In this document: piece by piece, positions 26,152 to 34,221 of the stretch
Position numbering within the stretch: the stretch's first letter is position 1
Layout: the number at the start of each line of letters is the position of its first letter
Assembly: GCF_014648995.1 (NCBI RefSeq)
Contig: NZ_BMSE01000010.1
Span: 124,001-188,000, forward strand
From: Streptomyces massasporeus
Lineage (GTDB): Bacteria > Actinomycetota > Actinomycetes > Streptomycetales > Streptomycetaceae
Direction: 5' to 3'
DNA: 64,000 bases
The notes under the pieces: generated by a model
The model's database searches: none
Told to the model about the DNA's origin: nothing
Seen by the model: only the letters and a program-made list of their open reading frames with translations
Translations under genes and position numbers: made by a program

Positions 26152-26236
26152 ACCGTGGGCCGTGACTGGCGCGCTGGGATGGGACGAACCATCGGGGAGC
26201 GGCCCGAGCAGACAGAGCCGTGCGCCTGGGCCGTAC
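26152..26236 (+). ncRNA. ZTP (pfl) riboswitch upstream of glyA
   Basis: The leader matches the conserved core of the pfl/ZTP aptamer: CGTGACTGGCG at 26161-26171, ACCATCGGGGAGC at 26188-26200, and the 3' element TGCGCCTGGGC at 26221-26231. GGGCC (26157-26161) and other segments are placed to form the closing helix and pseudoknot. The riboswitch binds ZMP/ZTP, signals of 10-formyl-tetrahydrofolate shortage, and switches on one-carbon genes; glyA is a classic target. The aptamer ends about 24 bp before GGAGG (26260-26264), so control of ribosome access is plausible. Identified by motif recall, not by a covariance model. Confidence 0.87.
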
Positions 26237-26271
26237 CGTGAACGCTGAACGCAACGTCCGGAGGTCCACAC

Positions 26272-27720
26272 ATGTCAGCCGAGCCCCTCTCCCCCGCTTC
26301 CACCGCCTACCGCGCCGCCCTCGACGTGATCCGCGCCGTCGAACCCCGCGTGGCGGACGCCATCGGCCAGGAGGTCGCCGACCAGCGCGAGATGCTCAAG
26401 CTGATCGCCTCCGAGAACTACGCCTCCCCGGCCACCCTCCTGACCATGGGCAACTGGTTCAGCGACAAGTACGCCGAGGGCACCATCGGCCGCCGCTTCT
26501 ACGCCGGCTGCCGCAACGTCGACACCGTCGAGTCCCTCGCCGCCGAGCACGCCAAGGAGCTGTTCGGCGCCCGCCACGCCTACGTCCAGCCGCACTCCGG
26601 CATCGACGCCAACCTCGTCGCCTTCTGGTCGGTCCTCGCCCAGCGTGTCGAGGTCCCCGCCCTGGAGAAGGCCGGCGTCCGCCAGGTCAACGACCTCTCC
26701 GAGGCCGACTGGGCCGAGCTGCGCCGCGCCTTCGGCAACCAGCGCATGCTCGGCATGTCCCTGGACGCCGGCGGCCACCTCACCCACGGCTTCCGCCCGA
26801 ACATCTCCGGCAAGATGTTCGACCAGCGCTCCTACGGCACGGACCCGGCCACGGGCCTCATCGACTACGAGGCGCTGCGCACCTCCGCCCGCGAGTTCAA
26901 GCCGCTGATCATCGTCGCGGGCTATTCGGCCTACCCCCGTCTGGTGAACTTCCGGATCATGCGGGAGATCGCCGACGAGGTCGGCGCGACGCTCATGGTC
27001 GACATGGCGCACTTCGCCGGCCTGGTCGCGGGCAAGGTCCTCACCGGCGACTTCGACCCGGTCCCGCACGCCCAGATCGTGACGACGACCACCCACAAGT
27101 CGCTGCGCGGCCCGCGCGGCGGCATGGTCCTGTGCGACGACTCGCTGAAGGACCAGGTCGACCGCGGCTGCCCGATGGTCCTCGGCGGCCCGCTCCCGCA
27201 CGTCATGGCCGCCAAGGCCGTGGCCCTCGCCGAGGCCCGCCAGGAGTCCTTCCGCGACTACGCCCAGCGCATCGTCGACAACTCCCGCGCGCTGGCCGAG
27301 GGCCTGATGCGCCGCGGCGCGACCCTGGTGACGGGCGGCACGGACAACCACCTGAACCTGATCGACGTCGCCTCCTCCTACGGCCTCACCGGCCGCCAGG
27401 CCGAGGCGGCCCTGCTCGACTCGGGCATCGTCACCAACCGCAACGCCATCCCCGCCGACCCGAACGGCGCCTGGTACACCTCCGGCATCCGCATCGGCAC
27501 CCCTGCCCTGACCACCCGTGGCCTGGGCACCGCCGAGATGGACGAGGTCGCCGGTCTCATCGACCGCGTGCTCACCACCGCGGAGCCGGGCACGACCAAG
27601 TCGGGCGCCCCCTCCAAGGCGTCCCACGTCCTCGACGCGAAGGTGGCGGACGAGATCTCCCAGCGCGCCACCGACCTCGTGGCCGGTTTCCCGCTCTACC
27701 CGGAGATCGACCTGGGCTGA
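26272..27720 (+). CDS. glyA: Serine hydroxymethyltransferase
   Basis: A 482-residue PLP enzyme that converts serine and tetrahydrofolate to glycine and 5,10-methylene-tetrahydrofolate. The PLP lysine lies in TTTTHKSLRGPRGG, with SENYASPATL near the N-terminus and DMAHFAGLVA as the cofactor strand. It is about 60 residues longer than E. coli GlyA (417), with extra sequence around RVEVPALEKAGVRQVNDLSE, as in the long actinomycete form. The ATG has GGAGG 7 nt upstream, after a ZTP riboswitch. It supplies one-carbon units for purine, thymidylate and methionine synthesis. Confidence 0.96.
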   Translation: MSAEPLSPASTAYRAALDVIRAVEPRVADAIGQEVADQREMLKLIASENYASPATLLTMGNWFSDKYAEGTIGRRFYAGCRNVDTVESLAAEHAKELFGARHAYVQPHSGIDANLVAFWSVLAQRVEVPALEKAGVRQVNDLSEADWAELRRAFGNQRMLGMSLDAGGHLTHGFRPNISGKMFDQRSYGTDPATGLIDYEALRTSAREFKPLIIVAGYSAYPRLVNFRIMREIADEVGATLMVDMAHFAGLVAGKVLTGDFDPVPHAQIVTTTTHKSLRGPRGGMVLCDDSLKDQVDRGCPMVLGGPLPHVMAAKAVALAEARQESFRDYAQRIVDNSRALAEGLMRRGATLVTGGTDNHLNLIDVASSYGLTGRQAEAALLDSGIVTNRNAIPADPNGAWYTSGIRIGTPALTTRGLGTAEMDEVAGLIDRVLTTAEPGTTKSGAPSKASHVLDAKVADEISQRATDLVAGFPLYPEIDLG

Positions 27721-27727
27721 CGCCCGC

Positions 27728-27783
27728 GGCCCGTCACTCGTCCAGGGCCTGAGCCGACGCGCACGGCCCGTCACTCGTCCAGG
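27728..27783 (+). repeat. Direct repeat at the end of the 27771 gene
   Basis: GGCCCGTCACTCGTCCAGG occurs at 27728-27746 and 27765-27783. The second copy contains the stop codon and last codons of the minus-strand gene; the first is an untranslated duplicate 37 bp away, between it and glyA. Confidence 0.7.
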
Positions 27784-28469
27784 TCGATCAGCACCTGACG
27801 CGGCTCCTCACGCGGCGGTCCGGCTTCCCGCCGGGCCGCCGCGCGGCGTATCAGCAGCGTGCCGCCCGCACCGGCCGCCAGCCCCAGCGCCCCCGCCGTG
27901 ACCGCCCACCGGACGTCCCCCCGCACCGGACCGTCCGGGTCCGCGGCGGCGGCCGGGCTCGCGACGGGTCCGCCCTCCGCGTCACCGAGCAGCCGGGCCA
28001 GGTCGAACCGCTCGAAGACGGACCGCGGCGCCCGGTGCCAGCGGATGTCGTCGTCCTCCACGGTGGGGCTGGGATCCGAGCGCACCCAGGGCGTGCCGTC
28101 CTCGGCCACCAGCAGCTGGTCCTGCCGCTCGACGGCCACGTCCCCGCCCGGCGGCCGGTTCGTGCTCGGCCATCCGCCGACCCCGGACAGCCCCCAGAGC
28201 ACCGTGAGCCGCACCCGCGGGAAGTCCCCCTCCGCCCAGTCCTCCGGCACCCGCTCCGTCTCCGTGTGCGTGGGCTGCAGCAACTGCCACAGCCGGGCGA
28301 AGTCGCGCTGCCCCGAGCGCACGGACGCGGTCCGCCCCGTCCCGCCCGCGACGACCATCGCCACGTCGGGAACGTCCCGCCCCCGCGCCGGTACGGCAGC
28401 GGCGGTCGAGACCGTCGCACCCCCGGCCAGGACGGCCGCCACCGCCACTACCGGCACCCACCGCACCAT
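27771..28469 (-). CDS. Secreted/membrane-anchored protein of unknown function
   Basis: A 232-residue protein with an N-terminal signal sequence (VRWVPVVAVAAVLAGGATVS, cleavage near AAA-VPA), an extracellular domain of about 140 residues rich in Trp and charged residues (DFARLWQLLQPTHTETERVP, WGLSGVGGWPSTNRPPGG, DDIRWHRAPRSVFERFDLARLL), and a C-terminal transmembrane helix at about 190-212 followed by a basic and acidic tail. I do not recognise the domain. The glyA/trpS flanks suggest it is the conserved neighbour seen in other Streptomyces. The ATG start is chosen from the signal peptide; no clear ribosome site was found. It is convergent with glyA. Confidence 0.7.
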   Translation of the reverse strand: MVRWVPVVAVAAVLAGGATVSTAAAVPARGRDVPDVAMVVAGGTGRTASVRSGQRDFARLWQLLQPTHTETERVPEDWAEGDFPRVRLTVLWGLSGVGGWPSTNRPPGGDVAVERQDQLLVAEDGTPWVRSDPSPTVEDDDIRWHRAPRSVFERFDLARLLGDAEGGPVASPAAAADPDGPVRGDVRWAVTAGALGLAAGAGGTLLIRRAAARREAGPPREEPRQVLIDLDE

Positions 28470-28722
28470 TCGTCCCCGCAACCCAGCCGAACCCGCCCGG
28501 CCCCGGGGTCTCCCCGCTCCGCCTCGTGCCCGCAATCGGTCCCCCTCCGTGTCGGGCCCCGCTCCACGACGGCCCCACAACGGCCACAACGGCCCCACCT
28601 GAGCCCGCCCGGGGGGAGCTCCTCCCGTGCCTCACCCTTGTTACACCGCCGGGGCCGGACAGGAGCCCGTCTGTTTCCGGCCGGTTCCGGATCGGCCCCC
28701 GGGACCTGAGAGAATGGTGAGC

Positions 28723-29736
28723 ATGGCCTCTGACCGACCTCGCGTGCTCTCCGGGATCCAGCCCACCGCCGGCTCGTTCCACCTCGGCAACTACCTCGGC
28801 GCCGTCCGCCAGTGGGTGGCCCTGCAGGAGACTCACGACGCGTTCTACATGGTCGTCGACCTGCACGCGATCACCATCCCGCAGGACCCGGCGGACCTGC
28901 GCGCGAACACCCGCCTGGCCGCTGCCCAGCTCCTCGCGGCGGGTCTCGACCCGGACCGCTGCACGCTCTTCGTGCAGAGCCACGTCCCCGAGCACGCCCA
29001 GCTCGCCTGGATCATGAACTGCCTCACCGGCTTCGGCGAGGCCGGCCGGATGACCCAGTTCAAGGACAAGTCCGCCAAGCAGGGCGCCGAGCGCGCCTCG
29101 GTCGGCCTGTTCACGTACCCGATCCTCCAGGTCGCGGACATCCTGCTCTACCAGGCCCACGAGGTCCCGGTCGGCGAGGACCAGCGCCAGCACATCGAGC
29201 TCACCCGTGACCTCGCCACGCGCTTCAACGGCCGCTTCGGCGAGACCTTCACCCTCCCGAAGCCGTACATCCTCAAGGAGACGGCGAAGATCTACGACCT
29301 CCAGGACCCGTCGATCAAGATGAGCAAGTCGGCGTCCACTCCGAAGGGCCTCATCAATCTCCTCGACGAGCCGAAGGCCACGGCCAAGAAGGTCAAGAGC
29401 GCCGTCACCGACACCGACACGGTGATCCGCTACGACGCCGAGAACAAGCCGGGCGTCAGCAACCTCCTGACGATCTACTCGACCCTCACCGGCGAGAGCA
29501 TCGGCGAGCTGGAGGAGAAGTACACCGGCAAGATGTACGGCGCGCTCAAGACGGACCTCGCCGAGGTCATGGTCGACTTCGTGACGCCGTTCCGGGAGCG
29601 CACCCAGCAGTACCTGGACGACCCCGAGACGCTCGACTCGATCCTCGCCAAGGGCGCCGAGAAGGCCCGCGCCGTCGCCGCGGAGACCCTCGCGCAGGCG
29701 TACGACAAGGTCGGCTTCCTGCCCGCCAAGCACTGA
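28723..29736 (+). CDS. trpS: Tryptophanyl-tRNA synthetase
   Basis: A 337-residue class I aminoacyl-tRNA synthetase charging tRNA-Trp. The HIGH-like motif is FHLGNYLGAV and the KMSKS loop is KMSKSASTPKG; QPTAGSFHLGN and PVGEDQRQHIELTRDLA are typical TrpRS blocks. The start at ATG 28723 gives the usual MASDRPRVLSGIQPTAGS N-terminus; ATG 28714 and GTG 28717 are in frame. The 253-bp upstream gap shows no T-box core and no gene; it contains only GC-rich sequence and a possible TTGTTA -35 near 28640. Streptomyces often carry a second, indolmycin-resistant TrpRS; this looks like the housekeeping type. Confidence 0.96.
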   Translation: MASDRPRVLSGIQPTAGSFHLGNYLGAVRQWVALQETHDAFYMVVDLHAITIPQDPADLRANTRLAAAQLLAAGLDPDRCTLFVQSHVPEHAQLAWIMNCLTGFGEAGRMTQFKDKSAKQGAERASVGLFTYPILQVADILLYQAHEVPVGEDQRQHIELTRDLATRFNGRFGETFTLPKPYILKETAKIYDLQDPSIKMSKSASTPKGLINLLDEPKATAKKVKSAVTDTDTVIRYDAENKPGVSNLLTIYSTLTGESIGELEEKYTGKMYGALKTDLAEVMVDFVTPFRERTQQYLDDPETLDSILAKGAEKARAVAAETLAQAYDKVGFLPAKH

Positions 29737-29876
29737 ACGCCACCCCCGCGCACAGCCGTACCACCGAACAGCGCTGTACATCACTCCGGTTGCGCCTGCC
29801 CGTAACCCGGTCGTGGCCGTACAGTCGATAACCGGGTGGTCGTATCAGCGGCCACACTGACACGACAGGAGACGAC

Positions 29877-30455
29877 GTGGGGACCGTAACGATCGGTGTC
29901 TCGATCGCGGTCCCGGAGCCTCACGGCAGCGAGCTCCAGCAGCTGCGCGCGGGCTTCGGCGACGCCGCTGCTCACGGCATCCCCACGCACGTCACCCTGC
30001 TGCCGCCGACCGAGGTCGACGAGGCCTCCCTGCCGGCCGTCGAGGCGCATCTGGCCGAGGTCGCCGCGGCCGGCCGCGCGTTCCTCATGCGGCTGTCCGG
30101 CACCGGCACCTTCCGGCCCGTGTCGCCGGTGGTGTTCGTCCGGGTCGCCGCGGGCGCGGAGGCCTGCTCCCGGCTCCAGCAGCAGGTCCGCGACCCCGCC
30201 GGTCCCGCCGTACGGGAACTGCAGTTCCCGTACCACCCGCATGTCACCGTGGCGCACGGCATCGACGACGCGGCCATGGACCGCGCCTTCGAGGAACTCG
30301 CCGGCTACGAGGCCGAGTGGCCCTGCACGGGCTTCGCCCTCTACGAGCAGGGCGCCGACGGCGTCTGGCGCAAGCTCCGGGAGTTCCCCTTCGGCGGCTC
30401 GGTTGTCCCCCCGCAGGCCGGGCGGGTGGAGCGCGGCTCCGTCCCCATCCGCTGA
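29877..30455 (+). CDS. 2'-5' RNA ligase-family protein
   Basis: A 192-residue 2H-phosphoesterase superfamily protein. The two catalytic HxT motifs are clear: PTHVTLLPP near residue 38 and YHPHVTVAHG near 121. Bacterial members (LigT/ThpR) open cyclic 2',3'-phosphates or join 2'-5' RNA ends, but the physiological substrate is generally unknown. The GTG has AGGAG 5 nt upstream. It lies alone between trpS and dprE2, convergent with the latter by 13 bp. The tail after about 165 is not part of the 2H fold. Confidence 0.88.
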   Translation: MGTVTIGVSIAVPEPHGSELQQLRAGFGDAAAHGIPTHVTLLPPTEVDEASLPAVEAHLAEVAAAGRAFLMRLSGTGTFRPVSPVVFVRVAAGAEACSRLQQQVRDPAGPAVRELQFPYHPHVTVAHGIDDAAMDRAFEELAGYEAEWPCTGFALYEQGADGVWRKLREFPFGGSVVPPQAGRVERGSVPIR

Positions 30456-30468
30456 CCCGCTCGCGAGG

Positions 30469-31224
30469 TCAGACCGGCAGCCGCCGAAACACCGCGCGCG
30501 GCAGGTGCCGCAGCGCCGCCATCACCACGCGCAGCGTCCCCGGCACCCACACCGTCTCCGTGCGGCGCCGCAGCCCCAGCTCCACGGCCGTCGCCACCGC
30601 CTCGGGCGTGGTCGCGAGCGGCGCCTCGGGCAGACCGGCGGTCATCCGCGTCCGGACGAAGCCGGGGCGGACGACCATGACGTGCACGCCCGTGCCGTGC
30701 AGCGCGTCGCCCAGGCCCTGCGCGAAGGCGTCGAGACCGGCTTTGCTGGAGCCGTAGATGAAGTTCGCCCGGCGGGCCCGCTCGCCCGCGACGGAGGACA
30801 TCACGACCAGCGAGCCGTGCCCCTGGGACTGGAGCGAACGGGCGCACACCAGCCCTGCCGAGACCGCGCCGGTGTAGTTGGTCTGCGCGACCCGCACCGC
30901 CGCCTCCGGCTCCCGCTCGTCGCGGGCCTGGTCGCCGAGCAGCCCGAAGGCGAGCAGCACCATGTCGACGTCGCCCTCGGCGAAGACCTTGCCGAGCACG
31001 GCCTCGTGGGAGGCCGGGTCGAGCGCGTCGAAGGCGACGGTGTGCACGTCGGCCCCGAGCCCGCGCAGCTGCCCGGCGGCCTCCTCCAGGGCGGGGGAGG
31101 GGCGGCCCGCCAGCCAGACCGTGCGGGTGCGGCGGGCGATCAGCCGGCGGGCGGTCGCCAGCGCGATCTCGGACGTACCGCCGAGGACGAGCAGGGACTG
31201 GGGGAGGCCGAAGGCGTCCTTCAT
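30469..31224 (-). CDS. dprE2: Decaprenylphosphoryl-2-keto-ribose reductase-like SDR
   Basis: A 251-residue short-chain dehydrogenase: NAD(P)-binding motif LLVLGGTSEIALATARRL, catalytic Ser in VVMSSVAGERARRANFIYGSSKAG with the YxxxK pair. The GGTSEI form and the RRANFIYGSSKAGLD block match mycobacterial DprE2, which reduces decaprenylphosphoryl-2-keto-erythro-pentofuranose to decaprenylphosphoryl-arabinose. It lies 22 bp after a DprE1 homologue in the same operon, with GGAG 8 nt before the ATG. Streptomyces walls lack arabinogalactan, so the final use of the product here is unknown. Confidence 0.88.
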   Translation of the reverse strand: MKDAFGLPQSLLVLGGTSEIALATARRLIARRTRTVWLAGRPSPALEEAAGQLRGLGADVHTVAFDALDPASHEAVLGKVFAEGDVDMVLLAFGLLGDQARDEREPEAAVRVAQTNYTGAVSAGLVCARSLQSQGHGSLVVMSSVAGERARRANFIYGSSKAGLDAFAQGLGDALHGTGVHVMVVRPGFVRTRMTAGLPEAPLATTPEAVATAVELGLRRRTETVWVPGTLRVVMAALRHLPRAVFRRLPV

Positions 31225-31246
31225 GACAGCAGCTCCTAGAGGTTGC

Positions 31247-32629
31247 TCAGAGACTGAGGCGGCGGGCCAGGTCGGACACGAACACCCCGCGCGGGTCCAG
31301 TCGGGCGCGCAGGTCACGGAAGTCGTCGAGGCGCGGGTACATGGCCGCGAGCAGCTCCGGGCGCAGCCGGGCGTCCTTGGCGAGGTAGACGCGCCCGCCC
31401 GCGGCGGCGACCTCCTCGTCGAGTTCGTCGAGGAACGCGCCGAGGCCGGGCAGCCCCGCCGGGATGTCCAGCGCCAGCGTCCAGCCCGGCACGGGGAAGG
31501 ACAGCCAGCCCGGGTCGGACTCCCCGAAGCGCTTGAGGACGGCCAGGAAGGACGGGCAGCGGCGTTCGGAGATGCGGCGCACGATGCGGCGCAGGGCGTC
31601 CTCGCGGCCGTAGCCGACGACGAACTGGTACTGCACGAAGCCGCCGCGGCCGTAGACGCGGTTCCAGTGGGGCACGCCGTCCAGGGGGTGGAAGAACGGG
31701 GAGATCCGCTGGAGGCGGCCGGTCCGGGCGCGGGGGGCCTTGCGGTACCAGAGCTCGTTGAACAGGCCCACGGTCGTCCGGCTGAGCAGGCCCTCGGGGA
31801 GCATCTCGGGGGTGGCCGGGAGGCGGGGGGTGCGGAAGGCGAGCGGGTCCCGGCGCAGGCGGGCGGGCAGCGCGTCCAGCGGGGCGTGGTCGCCGCGGGT
31901 GAGGACGGCGCGGCCGGTGGCGGCGCCCCGGGCCAGCAGGTCGATCCAGGCGACCGAGTAGCGGTAGCGGTGGTCGGTGGCCGCGAGCCGGGCCATCAGG
32001 TCGTCGAGGTCCGTCGCCCGCTCGGTGTCGACCGACATCAGCGAGGTCTCGACCGGCTGGAGCCGGATCGTCGCGGTGAGGATCACACCGGTCAGGCCCA
32101 TGCCGCCGGCCGTCGCGTCGAAGAGCGGCGTGCCGGGGATCACCGTGCGGATCTCGCCGTCGGCGGTGAGCAGTTCGAGGGCGAGGACATGCCGTGCGAA
32201 GGAGCCCGAGACGTGGTGGTTCTTGCCGTGGATGTCGGCCCCGATCGCCCCGCCGACGGTGACGTAGCGGGTGCCGGGGGTGACCGGCACGAACCAGCCG
32301 AGGGGCAGCAGCACCTCCATCAGCCGGTGCAGCGAGACGCCCGCGTCGCACAGCACGGTGCCGCCGTCGGCGTCGATCGCGTGCACCCGGTCCAGGGCCG
32401 TCATGTCGAGCACGGACCCGCCCGCGTTCTGCGCCGCGTCCCCGTACGCCCGCCCCAGGCCCCGGGGGATCCCGCCGCGGGCCCCGCAGTCCCGGACGGC
32501 TGCCGCGGCCTCCTCGTACGACCGGGGGCGGATCAACCAGGCGGCGGTGGGGGCGGTGCGGCCCCAGCCCGTGACGGTGGTGTGGTCCAGGCCCATGACG
32601 TCCGGGTCGGAATCGGTGTCGGCAGACAT
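31247..32629 (-). CDS. dprE1: Decaprenylphosphoryl-ribose 2'-oxidase (DprE1-like)
   Basis: A 460-residue FAD oxidoreductase of the VAO/PCMH fold. The FAD domain contains PRGLGRAYGDAAQNAGG and GGAIGADIHGKNHHVSGSF. The C-terminal half aligns with mycobacterial DprE1 through FFHPLDGVPHWNRVYG and CPSFLAVLKRFGE. In the strand GWTLALDIP, Ala386 occupies the position of Cys387, the residue attacked by benzothiazinones in M. tuberculosis. The ATG has no ribosome site but TACGGT lies 7 nt upstream. It heads a two-gene operon with dprE2 and is divergent from PAP2-UbiA-GtrA genes. Confidence 0.9.
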   Translation of the reverse strand: MSADTDSDPDVMGLDHTTVTGWGRTAPTAAWLIRPRSYEEAAAAVRDCGARGGIPRGLGRAYGDAAQNAGGSVLDMTALDRVHAIDADGGTVLCDAGVSLHRLMEVLLPLGWFVPVTPGTRYVTVGGAIGADIHGKNHHVSGSFARHVLALELLTADGEIRTVIPGTPLFDATAGGMGLTGVILTATIRLQPVETSLMSVDTERATDLDDLMARLAATDHRYRYSVAWIDLLARGAATGRAVLTRGDHAPLDALPARLRRDPLAFRTPRLPATPEMLPEGLLSRTTVGLFNELWYRKAPRARTGRLQRISPFFHPLDGVPHWNRVYGRGGFVQYQFVVGYGREDALRRIVRRISERRCPSFLAVLKRFGESDPGWLSFPVPGWTLALDIPAGLPGLGAFLDELDEEVAAAGGRVYLAKDARLRPELLAAMYPRLDDFRDLRARLDPRGVFVSDLARRLSL

Positions 32630-32636
32630 GTGCGTG

Positions 32637-32661
32637 ACCGTATCGCCCTACTGTGGGCGAT
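32637..32661. promoter_or_regulatory. dprE1 promoter with inverted repeat
   Basis: The minus-strand -10 box TACGGT (32642-32637) lies 7 nt before the dprE1 ATG. Immediately upstream is ATCGCCC-TACTGT-GGGCGAT (32642-32661), a 7-bp dyad whose centre TACTGT could itself be a plus-strand -10 box for the divergent PAP2 gene. One site could therefore control both halves of the locus. Confidence 0.45.
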
Positions 32662-32762
32662 CAGTTCGGGAACATGGCATCTCTCCCCGAAATGGGTGAT
32701 TAATGGGATGTCGCTCAATATTGCCGGAGTTCAGGCCTGATGGGCGTGAACAGTGAGTCCAC

Positions 32763-33284
32763 ATGGACGACCTCGACGACCTGCACGACATGGACCACCG
32801 GATCGTTTCGGCGCTCAGGGAGTGCGGCACCGACCCGCGCGTGGCAGGCGCCGCGCGTGCCCTGTCCTGGGCGGGGGAGCACGCGGCGCTGTGGCTGGCG
32901 GCGGGGCTCGCCGGAGCCGCCGTCGACGGCAGGCGGCGCGGCGCCTGGCTGCGCGGCACCGCACTGACCGTGGGGGCGCACCTGGTCAGCATGGGGGTGA
33001 AGCGGGTCGTGCGCCGGCCGCGCCCGGCGCACGTCGTGCCCCTGGTGCGCACCGCAGGCCGGCACTCCTTCCCCAGCTCGCACGCCACCTCAGCGGCGGC
33101 GGCCACCGTCGCCTTCGGCGCCCTGGGCGCACACGCGGTCCCGCCGCTCGCCGGCCTCGTGTGCGTCTCACGCCTGGTCGCCGGCGTCCACTTCCCCACC
33201 GACGTCGCCGCCGGCGCGGCCCTCGGCGCCCTCACGGCCCGGCTCGGCGCCCGCTGGATGTGGGGAGGCATCCACCATGACTGA
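32763..33284 (+). CDS. PAP2-family phospholipid phosphatase
   Basis: A 173-residue membrane phosphatase with the three PAP2 motifs: KRVVRRPRP, PSSHATS and SRLVAGVHFPTD. About four to five helices surround them. Mycobacteria have a PAP2 gene next to the decaprenyl-phosphate phosphoribosyltransferase (Rv3807c/Rv3806c), proposed to dephosphorylate decaprenylphosphoryl-5-phosphoribose. The same pairing here, with an 8-bp overlap to the UbiA gene, supports that role. The start follows 133 bp of regulatory DNA shared with divergent dprE1. Confidence 0.9.
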   Translation: MDDLDDLHDMDHRIVSALRECGTDPRVAGAARALSWAGEHAALWLAAGLAGAAVDGRRRGAWLRGTALTVGAHLVSMGVKRVVRRPRPAHVVPLVRTAGRHSFPSSHATSAAAATVAFGALGAHAVPPLAGLVCVSRLVAGVHFPTDVAAGAALGALTARLGARWMWGGIHHD

Positions 33285-34221
33285 GACGGCCGTCCTGCGG
33301 CAGCGCACCCACGAGGAGCGGTCCGCACCACCCCGCAAGGGGGGTCTCCTGGCCGGTCTCCTCAGGACCGCGCGCCCCAAGCAGTGGGTCAAGAACGTCC
33401 TCGTGGTCGCCGCCCCGGCCGCCGCCGGCGAGCTGTTCTCCCGGCACGCCCTGGCCCAACTCGCCCTCGTCTTCGCCCTCTTCACCGCCTGCGCCGCCGC
33501 CGTCTACCTCGTCAACGACGCCCGCGACGCCGACGCCGACCGCGCCCACCCCGTCAAGCGGCACCGCCCCGTCGCCGCCGGGCAGGTCCCCGTACCCGTC
33601 GCCTACGCCGTCGGCGGCTGCCTCGGCGTCCTCGCGCCCGCCGCCGCGGCCTGGCTGTGCGGGCCCGTCGTCGCCGCCCTGCTGACCGCCTACCTCGCCA
33701 TGCAACTGGCCTACTGCGTCAGCCTCAAGCACGTCCTCGTCGTCGACCTCGCCATCGTCACGACCGGCTTTCTGATGCGGGCCATGATCGGCGGACTCGC
33801 CCTCGGCATCCCGCTGTCCCGCTGGTTCCTGATCACCACCGGCTTCGGCGCGCTGTTCATGGTGTCGGCCAAGCGCTACTCGGAAGCCGTCCAGATGGCC
33901 GGAAATGCGGGCGCCACACGGGCGTTGCTCACCGAGTACACCACCGGCTACCTCCGCTTCGTCTGGCAGCTCGCGGCCGGTGTCGCCGTCCTCGGCTACT
34001 GCCTGTGGGCCATGGAGGAGGGCGGCGTCCCGCACACCAGCGTCCTGCCCTGGCGCCAACTGTCCATGGTCGCCTTCATCCTGGCGATCCTCAGATACGC
34101 CGTCTTCGCCGATCGCGGCACGGCCGGCGAGCCCGAGGACGTCGTCCTGCGCGACCGCGCCCTCGCCCTCATCGGCGTGGTCTGGATGGCGATGTACGGC
34201 CTGGCCGTGGCGAATTGGTGA
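33277..34221 (+). CDS. Decaprenyl-phosphate phosphoribosyltransferase (UbiA family)
   Basis: A 314-residue polytopic prenyltransferase. The first aspartate motif is VNDARDADADR (Asn80, Asp81, Asp84, Asp88), followed by KRHRPVAAGQVP; the second cluster falls near SAKRYSEA. PKQWVKNVLV at the N-terminus is the hallmark of the Rv3806c/UbiA branch that transfers 5-phosphoribose from PRPP to polyprenyl phosphate, the first step of decaprenylphosphoryl-arabinose synthesis. It overlaps the PAP2 gene by 8 bp and the GtrA gene by 4 bp, forming one transcription unit. UbiA homologues in quinone synthesis are an alternative, but the neighbours favour this reading. Confidence 0.9.
   Translation: MTETAVLRQRTHEERSAPPRKGGLLAGLLRTARPKQWVKNVLVVAAPAAAGELFSRHALAQLALVFALFTACAAAVYLVNDARDADADRAHPVKRHRPVAAGQVPVPVAYAVGGCLGVLAPAAAAWLCGPVVAALLTAYLAMQLAYCVSLKHVLVVDLAIVTTGFLMRAMIGGLALGIPLSRWFLITTGFGALFMVSAKRYSEAVQMAGNAGATRALLTEYTTGYLRFVWQLAAGVAVLGYCLWAMEEGGVPHTSVLPWRQLSMVAFILAILRYAVFADRGTAGEPEDVVLRDRALALIGVVWMAMYGLAVANW

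Noticed and set aside
28470..28722. T-box leader before trpS
   Set aside because: No T-box core or specifier arrangement is visible, and the gap is GC-rich without a strong antiterminator pair.
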